DNA of 8,388 nt, from assembly GCA_001797695.1 (NCBI GenBank), contig MGQD01000181.1:1-8388 (forward strand), written 5' to 3'. Below are positions 1-6,137 of the stretch, piece after piece. This stretch comes from Deltaproteobacteria bacterium RBG_13_49_15 (GTDB lineage Bacteria > Desulfobacterota > Desulfobacteria > Desulfobacterales > UBA2156). The translations under genes and the position numbers were made by a program. Below the pieces are notes generated by a model that ran no database searches, was not told the DNA's origin, and saw nothing but the letters and a program-made list of their open reading frames with translations. The stretch's first letter is position 1. Every line of letters begins with the position of its first letter.

Positions 1-138
1 TTCTATGGTCTTGCAAGGGGCGTCGATACAACCCCTTTTTGCCTGAAGATGACAGGCAAAATCAATAGCATCAACGTGACTCAGGAAAAAATAGTTCATT
101 CTCTGCTCCTGGATGCCGACTCATCATTAAAAAAATAA
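1..138 (+). CDS. C-terminal tail of an unrecognised protein (partial at the window start)
   Basis: Reading frame 1 is open from the first base to a TAA at 136-138, giving 45 residues that begin FYGLARGVDTTPFC and end DADSSLKK. The other two forward frames close at about positions 45 and 66. The stop lies 12 bases before the next gene's start, and that gene's ribosome binding site begins just after the stop, which is the spacing expected of two genes in one operon. I do not recognise the family, and 45 open codons could occur by chance, so this is a moderate call resting on position and frame. Nothing here resembles the C-terminus of GspE or GspD. A 9-bp inverted repeat (37-45 with 53-61) falls inside this frame. 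Confidence 0.5.
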   Translation, partial: FYGLARGVDTTPFCLKMTGKINSINVTQEKIVHSLLLDADSSLKK

Positions 139-139
139 A

Positions 140-145
140 AAGGAG
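140..145 (+). promoter_or_regulatory. Ribosome binding site that fixes the mltD start at TTG 151
   Basis: AAGGAG at 140-145 lies 5 bases before TTG 151. A longer reading would begin at GTG 145, but that codon overlaps the AAGGAG itself and has only A-rich sequence upstream. The TTG start is therefore preferred. Confidence 0.7.
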
Positions 146-150
146 TGATT

Positions 151-2052
151 TTGCTGTTTATTCGCTATTATGCCGTTATTGCTGTTTCTATTTTATTCCT
201 TGTATCGTGTGAATCAGCCCACAAAACCATTTTACAAGTCAAAGAACCGGATAAGTCCATACCGATCGCTCAACTGAAACCGCCGGAAGCCCAGATCAAC
301 CCGATTCCCCCTGCAGTCGATCCTCCGATCAAGGAAGAACCCCCGAAACCGTCCCTTGAATCCAAAAAAAATGAAGACCCTCCCGAATCGGAAAAACCAA
401 TCGAATCGGAAGAATCAATCGAAGCTGAAGAAGAAGATTCACCGGTCGATGAACCGTCAACGGATAATCATTTGTTAACAGAGAAACGGAATCCTGAGGT
501 TGTTTTCGAAGAAGCGTTGGATTTTTGCCAGGCCGCTCAGGATTTCTGGCAAAAAGGGGAACTCGAAAATGCCATCGAAGCGTTGGATCAGGCCTATGCA
601 TTGATTCTTAATGTCGAGATTGATGACAACCCCAAACTGCTGCAAGAAAAAGAGGACATTCGATTTACGATTTCCAAACGGATTCTTGAAATTTACACCT
701 CAAGACATATCGTTGTCAATGGCAAACAGAACGAAATACCGCTTACAATTAATGCCCATGTGCAAGAAGAAATCAATCACTTTTCAATCGGAAGAGAGAA
801 GGATTTTTTCCTGGAATCGTATGCCCGGTCCGGAAGTTTCCGCCCTTACATTATCAAGGCATTTACCGAAGCCGGGCTGCCGCCTGAACTTTCCTGGATG
901 CCGCTCATCGAAAGCGGGTTCAAGGTTAATGCTTTTTCCAAGGCAAGAGCTTTAGGACTTTGGCAATTCATCTCATCAACCGGGTATAAATACGGCCTTA
1001 AGCGGACCACGCATATCGACGAGCGCCTTGACCCCATCAAATCGACGGAGGCCGCCATCGCCTACTTAAAAGAACTGCACCAGATTTTCGGGGACTGGAC
1101 TACTGTAATGGCTGCCTACAACTGCGGAGAACACCGGGTCCTGAGGGTGATCCGAGAACAAAACGTTAACTATCTGGATAACTTCTGGGATCTTTACGAG
1201 CGCCTCCCCAGGGAAACCGCCAGATATGTCCCCCGCTTTTTAGCCACCCTGCATATGATTAATAATCCTGAAAAGTTCGGGCTCAATGCAGTCTTGCTTG
1301 AACCTCCGATGGCTTATGAGATAGCAAACATATCGAAACAGATCCGTCTGAATGATATCGCCAGAAAAATCGATGTTCCGGAACAGCAGTTGAAGCAGCT
1401 AAACCCGGAGCTCAGGCATCAGATACTGCCGGGAGAGCAGTATCCTCTCCGGGTGCCGGCCGGGAAGAGTCAAATCCTGCTTACCGTGCTTGACGACATC
1501 CCCACCCACGGCCCTCCCCGGCTGGAATATGCATTCCACCGGATCAAGCGTGGAGAAACATTATCCACCATTGCCAAACGCTACCATGCCAGTGTCGGAA
1601 GCATTGCCGGCATCAACAACATCCGTGGAAAGGGTGCTCTATCGGTTGGGAAAATGCTAAAAATCCCGCAACAGAGCACGAGTGCTTATCCGCAAAGTAC
1701 GGAGGAAACGCCGCCGCTTAACCGAATACTATCTCACACGGTAAAGGCCGGCGATTCCTTTTTTAATCTGGCAAAACGATATGGTACCACAATCGATAAA
1801 ATCCGTCGGCTAAACAACATAACAGGCACTGATCTCAACGTGGGGCAGGTCCTGAAAATACCAGGACGGATTCCAAAAGAACCCGCTTCCGGAACGGGTG
1901 CCGGAAAGCTGAAAACTTATGTCGTCAGACGCGGGGATACGCCATTGAAGATCGCAACCCAATATAGCATGCCTTTGGAAAAATTTTTAAAAATCAATGG
2001 GTTAAAGCCAAAGAGCAAAATTTATCCGAATCAAAAAATGCTGGTGGAATGA
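151..2052 (+). CDS. mltD: MltD-like membrane-bound lytic murein transglycosylase, lipoprotein with LysM repeats
   Basis: This 633-residue protein is predicted to cleave glycan strands of peptidoglycan, leaving 1,6-anhydro-muramyl ends. Residues 1-20 form a lipoprotein signal peptide ending in LVSC, with lipidated Cys20 followed by Glu. A long Glu/Pro-rich linker (about 25-110) is followed by a TPR-like helical stretch (about 120-150). The SLT catalytic domain covers about 230-350. It contains the LIESGF motif with catalytic Glu254, then GLWQFISSTG and AAYNCGEHRV. A degenerate LysM-like segment (about 390-440) precedes three recognisable LysM repeats at about 461-507, 528-571 and 590-633, which should bind glycan. 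The domain order is standard for MltD. The acidic-proline linker looks longer than usual and could span from membrane to wall. The gene follows the upstream stop by 12 bases and precedes the next lipoprotein gene by 44 bases. A role in making wall space for the downstream secretion system is inference only. Confidence 0.93.
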   Translation: MLFIRYYAVIAVSILFLVSCESAHKTILQVKEPDKSIPIAQLKPPEAQINPIPPAVDPPIKEEPPKPSLESKKNEDPPESEKPIESEESIEAEEEDSPVDEPSTDNHLLTEKRNPEVVFEEALDFCQAAQDFWQKGELENAIEALDQAYALILNVEIDDNPKLLQEKEDIRFTISKRILEIYTSRHIVVNGKQNEIPLTINAHVQEEINHFSIGREKDFFLESYARSGSFRPYIIKAFTEAGLPPELSWMPLIESGFKVNAFSKARALGLWQFISSTGYKYGLKRTTHIDERLDPIKSTEAAIAYLKELHQIFGDWTTVMAAYNCGEHRVLRVIREQNVNYLDNFWDLYERLPRETARYVPRFLATLHMINNPEKFGLNAVLLEPPMAYEIANISKQIRLNDIARKIDVPEQQLKQLNPELRHQILPGEQYPLRVPAGKSQILLTVLDDIPTHGPPRLEYAFHRIKRGETLSTIAKRYHASVGSIAGINNIRGKGALSVGKMLKIPQQSTSAYPQSTEETPPLNRILSHTVKAGDSFFNLAKRYGTTIDKIRRLNNITGTDLNVGQVLKIPGRIPKEPASGTGAGKLKTYVVRRGDTPLKIATQYSMPLEKFLKINGLKPKSKIYPNQKMLVE

Positions 2053-2096
2053 ACTCCGATCATTTAACTGTTTTCAGATTCGACAGGCGGTAACGC

Positions 2097-2474
2097 ATGG
2101 CGATAAAAATATTGATATTTTATGCCATCACAGTAATGCTGATAATATCATGCAACACTAAGATGAACGCGAATCCGAACCCGGATACCGGGAAAAATCC
2201 GGTTCAAGAACAGAAACAGGGGACTTTGCCCAGGTATAAGGAAGGAGAGGTTCTGGTCCGATTCCGGGAGGGGATACCCCGCACCAGAATCGAAGAGATA
2301 CTAAACCGGCTGGCTCTCACTATTCTGTATTCCTATGCCATACCGAATCTATACCTGGTTCAAGCGCCGAGGGATGAAACCGTGGAAACGATCCTTGAGA
2401 AGCTGCAGACATACCCGGAAGTATTATACTCAGAACCAAACCCCATCATTTCCATTCAACCGAAAGTTAAATGA
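2097..2474 (+). CDS. Lipoprotein consisting of a free-standing S8-protease propeptide-like domain
   Basis: This 125-residue protein has a lipoprotein signal peptide (residues 1-18, lipobox IISC, Cys19 then Asn). After a short polar linker, residues about 45-118 match the propeptide type found in front of fervidolysin-like subtilisins: GEVLVRFREGI, then a helix, a strand pair and YPEVLYSEPN. The next gene's own propeptide has the same landmarks (DEILVKFKPGI and NPGVEYAEPN), so the two domains look paralogous. There is no catalytic domain and no sign of a frameshift that would join this frame to the protease. Free-standing propeptide-like proteins of other S8 enzymes act as inhibitors or folding helpers, so a membrane-anchored inhibitor or chaperone of the adjacent protease is the best guess. 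It has a GGCGG ribosome binding site 6 bases before ATG 2097, and its stop overlaps the protease start as ATGA, implying translational coupling. The domain call is fairly firm; the function is inferred. Confidence 0.75.
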   Translation: MAIKILIFYAITVMLIISCNTKMNANPNPDTGKNPVQEQKQGTLPRYKEGEVLVRFREGIPRTRIEEILNRLALTILYSYAIPNLYLVQAPRDETVETILEKLQTYPEVLYSEPNPIISIQPKVK

Positions 2475-4168
2475 AAGGAACCCGTCGTGCCATGAAACAG
2501 GGAATCGCTTTTTTGGTGGCGGCATTCTTTTCACTTGCGGCGTTTCCGGGATACGGTGCAACCGCTTCATCTCCACAACCTCCAAAGCCGGCAATGAAGT
2601 ATATGCCGGATGAGATTCTTGTGAAGTTCAAACCAGGGATCCGGTTGGATGCGAATGAATATTATAAGACGCAGCACCGAGTGAAAACAATCGGTTCGTT
2701 CAGCATCATCGGCGTCGATCACTTAAAACTTCCGGAATCGCTGACCGTAGAAGAGGCGATCACCCTTTTTAAAAAGAATCCCGGCGTTGAATATGCCGAG
2801 CCGAATTATTATTGGCATATTACATCAATACCCAATGATCCTAACTTCGCGTTACTTTGGGGCCTGCATAATACCGGACAAAGCGTCAACGGAACATCAG
2901 GGAAAGCGGACGCGGACATCGACGCTCCCGAAGCATGGGATTTGAACATCGGAAGCGGAAACGTCATCGTGGCCGTCATTGACAGCGGGGTTTATGTCCA
3001 ACATCCGGATCTTGCCGCCAATATATGGGTTAACCCGGGAGAGATACCGGGGAATGGGATTGATGATGATCTGAACGGACTTATTGATGATATCAATGGA
3101 TGGGATTTTTTCGACAACGAAAATGACCCTAATGATCTGAACGGCCATGGAACTCATGTTGCCGGAACCATTGGAGCGGTCGGCAATAACAATAACGGAG
3201 TTGCAGGCGTCAGTTGGGGCGCAAAGATCATGGCCTTAAAATTTACTGCTGCCGACGGATCTGGAAGCACATCCGATGCTATTAAATGTATTGAGTACGC
3301 CAATGCCAAAGGTGCACATGTCATAAACAACAGCTGGGGAGGAGGCTCATACAGTCAGGCGCTCAAGGATGCCATTGATGCCTCGCCTGCTGTCGTGGTC
3401 TGTGCTTCCGGAAATGACGGGTTTAACAACGATGTGATTTCACATTATCCGTCCAATTATTCAAGTTCGAATCTAATCGCCGTTGCCGCCACGGATCAAA
3501 ACGACAATCTGGCGTATTTCTCAAATTATGGATTTGCCTTGGTGGATGTGGCGGCGCCAGGAGTCAATATTCTGAGCATATTTAACAACGGAGGGTACGG
3601 ATATAAAAACGGAACCTCCATGGCTGCGCCTCACGTTTCCGGGCTGGCCGCCCTATTATGGGGGCGGTCCTGGCCTTCAAATGCGGAAAACCGCATCCTG
3701 ACTGCCTCCGATATTGTTCAAAGGATCATTCAAACCGTTGATCCCCTCCCCTCCCTGAGCGGCAAAACCGCATCCGGAGGAAGGATCAATGCATTCAAAG
3801 CACTGGGAGGAAGCGATGAAAACGGCGAAGACGGCAACGGCGGATGTTTTATCGCTACCGCAGCATTCGGCTCCATTACCGAACCTCACGTTGCAACGCT
3901 GCGGCAATTTCGGGATCGGTTCATGAAAACCAACGCATTCGGCCGGGCGGTCACCCACCTCTACTACCGGCACTCTCCAAAATGGGCTGCGATCATCAGG
4001 GACCATGACAGCCTAAGGTGGATCGCCCGCACGGCTTTGCTTCCTGTTGTCGGTCTTAGCAGGATCGTCCTGTTCCTTGGAGCTTGGCTGGCGATACCGG
4101 CAGGGATGATTCCCCTTTTGAGCGCTCTGTTTTTTGTGGATAGAAAAAATCGCAATAAGATGCGATAA
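2471..4168 (+). CDS. Secreted subtilisin-family (S8) serine protease with propeptide and C-terminal CFI-box domain
   Basis: This is a 565-residue precursor. Residues 1 to about 33 form a signal peptide with an Arg/Lys-rich start and a hydrophobic core, ending near GYGATA. The propeptide lies at about 45-115. The S8 domain has all catalytic parts: Asp171 in VIDSGV, His226 in NGHGTHVAG, oxyanion Asn315 in ASGNDG and Ser383 in GTSMAAPHVSG. Between Asp and His sits an Asp/Asn-rich stretch (about 195-223) of the calcium-binding type. A Gly/Asp/Glu/Asn linker leads to Cys459 in GGCFIATAAFGS, the hallmark of the CFI-box C-terminal domain, followed by an Arg-rich helical part, a hydrophobic segment (about 522-553) and a basic tail. 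This suggests Sec export, autoprocessing, and surface or membrane retention through the C-terminus. The start is uncertain: ATG 2471 overlaps the preceding stop, while ATG 2492 (7 codons later, with AAAGGA 12 bases upstream) also gives a good signal peptide. It lies 47 bases before gspF, so it may be a T2SS substrate; that is inference. Confidence 0.93.
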   Translation: MKGTRRAMKQGIAFLVAAFFSLAAFPGYGATASSPQPPKPAMKYMPDEILVKFKPGIRLDANEYYKTQHRVKTIGSFSIIGVDHLKLPESLTVEEAITLFKKNPGVEYAEPNYYWHITSIPNDPNFALLWGLHNTGQSVNGTSGKADADIDAPEAWDLNIGSGNVIVAVIDSGVYVQHPDLAANIWVNPGEIPGNGIDDDLNGLIDDINGWDFFDNENDPNDLNGHGTHVAGTIGAVGNNNNGVAGVSWGAKIMALKFTAADGSGSTSDAIKCIEYANAKGAHVINNSWGGGSYSQALKDAIDASPAVVVCASGNDGFNNDVISHYPSNYSSSNLIAVAATDQNDNLAYFSNYGFALVDVAAPGVNILSIFNNGGYGYKNGTSMAAPHVSGLAALLWGRSWPSNAENRILTASDIVQRIIQTVDPLPSLSGKTASGGRINAFKALGGSDENGEDGNGGCFIATAAFGSITEPHVATLRQFRDRFMKTNAFGRAVTHLYYRHSPKWAAIIRDHDSLRWIARTALLPVVGLSRIVLFLGAWLAIPAGMIPLLSALFFVDRKNRNKMR

Positions 4169-4194
4169 CCGACCCGCTTCCCATAACCAACCCG
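4165..4194 (+). repeat. Short direct repeat upstream of gspF
   Basis: ATAACCGACCCG (4165-4176) and ATAACCAACCCG (4183-4194) are 12-base copies differing at one position and spaced 18 bases start to start. The first copy overlaps the protease stop codon. The second ends 21 bases before the gspF ATG. A related sequence occurs before gspG (5631-5644). The function is unknown. Confidence 0.6.
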
Positions 4195-4215
4195 TTTTTT
4201 TGACGGAGCGTTAAG

Positions 4216-5436
4216 ATGCCGGTTTACGAATATAACGCCTTTGATTCCAAAGGAAAACGCGTATCCGGCATCATGGATGCGGAAAGCGCCTCTGCGGCCC
4301 GACAAAAGCTCCGGGCTTCCTTGATTTATCCGGTGGCTGTCAAGGAGATATCGGCAGCCGTTCAAAAATCAGGCGCCGGATTGTCCTTTCGCTTTTTTCA
4401 TCGAATTCATTCCGCTCAACTAGCCGTCATGACTCAGGAACTGGCCATTCTGGTGGGCGCCGGATTCCCGCTGGTGGTCGCTCTGGAAACCCTTATATCC
4501 CAGACCCGACACCCGCCGCTGAAGAAATTGCTGGCCCGCGTCAAGGATTCCGTCATTGAAGGAAACAGCTTTTCGGAAGCTCTTTCACGATTTCCTGCTG
4601 CGTTCTCAAATCTTTACATCAATATGGTCCATGCCGGTGAAACATCGGGGACGCTGGAGATCGTCCTCGAACGGCTGGCTGAAATGGCCGAAAAGCAGCA
4701 GGATTTGAACCGTCGGATTCGGAATGCCATGACCTATCCGATATTCATGGCACTCCTTGGAACGGCTGTTCTTTTTTTCCTGATGACGGTGATCGTGCCT
4801 GATATTGCCGCCATTTTTCAAGATACGGGCCGAGCGCTTCCGACTCCGACCCGGATCCTCATCTCCATCAGCCAGATCCTTAAGTCATTATGGTGGCTGG
4901 CGCTGGCAATTTTAGCGGGGTCTGTTTTTTCAATTGTTCGTTTTAAAAATACCCCCTACGGGCGTCGTTTCTTCGACAAAACCATCCTCGAGCTTCCGGT
5001 CGTCGGCGTGCTGGTGATGAAGCTATCGGTTGCCCGTTTGGCACGCACCCTCGGATCGCTGCTTGAGAACGGGGTATCCATGATTTCTGCTCTTGAGATC
5101 ACGAAAAATGTTTCCGGGTATATACCGATTTCGGATGCCGTGGAAGCCTGCACAGATGAAATCAGCAAAGGAACCGGATTGGCGGAAGCTCTTTCCTCAA
5201 GGAACCTGTTTCCCCACCTGTTCATTCAAATGGTAAGGGTGGGAGAACAGACCGCCAAGCTGGAGTCGATGCTGGAAAAAATCTCCGACATGTATGAAAA
5301 AGATGTTTCTTCGCAGGTATCTCGTGCGACATCGCTTCTTGAACCGGTCATGATTCTTGTTATGGGATTGATCGTCGGGTTCATTGTTCTATCGATCTGT
5401 TTGCCGATTTTTGAAATGAACCAGCTCGTATTTTAA
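4216..5436 (+). CDS. gspF: T2SS inner-membrane platform protein GspF
   Basis: This 406-residue protein has the normal GspF length and begins MPVYEYNAFDSKGKRV, the conserved N-terminus of the GspF/PilC family. Two copies of the T2SSF domain are visible. The first starts near residue 72 (MTQELAILVGAGFPL) and the second near 269 (LSVARLARTLGSLLENG). Each contains the internal HAGET/RVGEQ-type signature (about 139 and 338). Membrane segments lie at about 176-200, 224-240 and 377-400. GspF couples the cytoplasmic ATPase GspE to the assembling pseudopilus. The start is supported by GGAG at 4205-4208, 7 bases before the ATG. The pilus protein PilC is the main alternative, but the pseudopilin genes that follow make GspF much more likely. 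No gspE lies directly upstream; instead there is a protease gene 47 bases away. Confidence 0.95.
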   Translation: MPVYEYNAFDSKGKRVSGIMDAESASAARQKLRASLIYPVAVKEISAAVQKSGAGLSFRFFHRIHSAQLAVMTQELAILVGAGFPLVVALETLISQTRHPPLKKLLARVKDSVIEGNSFSEALSRFPAAFSNLYINMVHAGETSGTLEIVLERLAEMAEKQQDLNRRIRNAMTYPIFMALLGTAVLFFLMTVIVPDIAAIFQDTGRALPTPTRILISISQILKSLWWLALAILAGSVFSIVRFKNTPYGRRFFDKTILELPVVGVLVMKLSVARLARTLGSLLENGVSMISALEITKNVSGYIPISDAVEACTDEISKGTGLAEALSSRNLFPHLFIQMVRVGEQTAKLESMLEKISDMYEKDVSSQVSRATSLLEPVMILVMGLIVGFIVLSICLPIFEMNQLVF

Positions 5437-5625
5437 CCGGGCTGCGACGATCGCAAATGATTTCCTGTCCCAGGCGCCTTTTTTGGATATCGGGGAACAT
5501 GGACGGCAAGCGATATTAATTCGAAATTCCTCCTTTTCCAGGACCCCTAAACCATGCAACTCTTTACGAAACCGATTCCTTCTGATACCATTGATTTGAA
5601 TTGGGGCATGAATTGACCAAGAACG

Positions 5626-5644
5626 CCAAACCCATACCAAACCC
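5626..5644 (+). repeat. CCAAACCC direct repeat upstream of gspG
   Basis: CCAAACCC occurs at 5626-5633 and again at 5637-5644, separated by ATA and spaced 11 bases start to start, about one helical turn. The second copy with its left flank, CCCATACCAAACCC (5631-5644), matches CCCATAACCAACCC (4180-4193) before gspF at 12 of 14 positions. It lies 28 bases before the preferred gspG start. The function is unknown. Confidence 0.6.
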
Positions 5645-5657
5645 TAATCTTCCGAAT

Positions 5658-5664
5658 GGGGAGG
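5658..5664 (+). promoter_or_regulatory. Ribosome binding site that fixes the gspG start at ATG 5673
   Basis: GGGGAGG at 5658-5664 lies 8 bases before ATG 5673. The alternative TTG at 5601 would add 24 polar, Pro/Asn-rich residues before the pseudopilin leader, so the internal ATG is preferred. Confidence 0.8.
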
Positions 5665-5672
5665 ATCGAAGC

Positions 5673-6137
5673 ATGGCGACACGGAATCAAGGCTTTTACG
5701 GCAGCATCTTCAGACCAAATGGGTTTACGTTAATTGAGCTGATGGTTGTTATCGTGATCTTGGGAATCCTGGCCACACTGATCCTTCCGAAGATCATGGG
5801 AAGACCCGGAGAAGCGAAACAACTCCAAGCAAAAATTCAGATCCAGAGCCTTGAAACGGCCCTTAGGTTCTACAAACTCGATAACGGTATCTACCCGGCC
5901 ACGGAACAAGGGCTTATGGCATTGGTAGAGATTCCCCAGACCGGCGCAATTCCAAAAAAATGGAGACAAGGTGGATATCTCGAAAAAGGAAAGGTCCCCA
6001 AAGACCCCTGGGGCAACGATTTCATTTATATCAGCCCCGGCATCCATGGCGACTGCGATCTTCTTTCTTACGGGGCTGACGGTGTGCCGGATGGTGAAGG
6101 AGAAAATCGGGATATCAATAATTGGGAGATCGAATAG
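5673..6137 (+). CDS. gspG: Major pseudopilin GspG
   Basis: This 154-residue prepilin-like protein is the main subunit of the T2SS pseudopilus, the periplasmic filament whose growth pushes substrates out through the secretin. A 17-residue leader ends in Gly. The prepilin peptidase would cut before FTLIELMVVIVILGILA, which has Phe at +1 and the key Glu at +5. The GspG signature YPATEQG follows (PATEQG at about 75-80). The C-terminal part has PKDPWGNDFIYISPG and an Asp/Gly-rich region (DLLSYGADGVPDGEGEN) of the type that binds calcium in GspG. The mature form would be 137 residues, normal for the family. The leader is longer than the usual 6-8 residues. The gene follows the 236-base spacer and its 3' end overlaps the start proposed for gspH. 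Confidence 0.95.
   Translation: MATRNQGFYGSIFRPNGFTLIELMVVIVILGILATLILPKIMGRPGEAKQLQAKIQIQSLETALRFYKLDNGIYPATEQGLMALVEIPQTGAIPKKWRQGGYLEKGKVPKDPWGNDFIYISPGIHGDCDLLSYGADGVPDGEGENRDINNWEIE

Larger units (their letters stand above)
5437..5672 (+). other. Non-coding spacer between gspF and gspG
   Basis: This 236-base gap is the largest in the window. It lacks a convincing gene: the only ATG-started frames I examined are two 20-residue ones (5457-5519 and 5554-5616), neither with a strong ribosome binding site or a recognisable product. An in-frame extension of gspG back to TTG 5601 is possible but disfavoured. I see no strong hairpin-plus-T-run terminator. AGGCGCCT followed by T's at 5472-5484 is palindromic but leaves no loop. 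The spacer contains the CCAAACCC direct repeat described separately. An internal promoter or a 5' leader for the pseudopilin genes is plausible but not demonstrated. Confidence 0.6.

Noticed and set aside
15..40. AAGGGG / CCCCTT stem followed by T's, terminator-like
   Set aside because: The stem is only 6 bp with an 11-base loop, and it sits in an open frame that continues to position 138.
37..61. Perfect 9-bp inverted repeat TTTTGCCTG / CAGGCAAAA with a 7-base loop
   Set aside because: No T-run follows on either strand, and the repeat lies within a probable coding tail. It is not called a terminator or riboswitch.
5471..5484. AGGCGCCT followed by a T-run after gspF, terminator-like
   Set aside because: The palindrome leaves no loop, so a stable hairpin is unlikely; the supporting stem is too short.
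5483..5519. Possible sigma-70 promoter, TTGGAT with TATTAA
   Set aside because: The spacing is more than 20 bases, too long for a normal -35/-10 pair.
5602..5617. Sigma-54-like sequence TGGGGCATGAATTGAC
   Set aside because: It deviates from the -24 box (TGGCAC) at two positions, and the -12 element has GA in place of the required GC.
5601..5672. N-terminal extension of gspG from TTG 5601
   Set aside because: It adds 24 polar residues before an already long leader, and ATG 5673 has a much better ribosome binding site.
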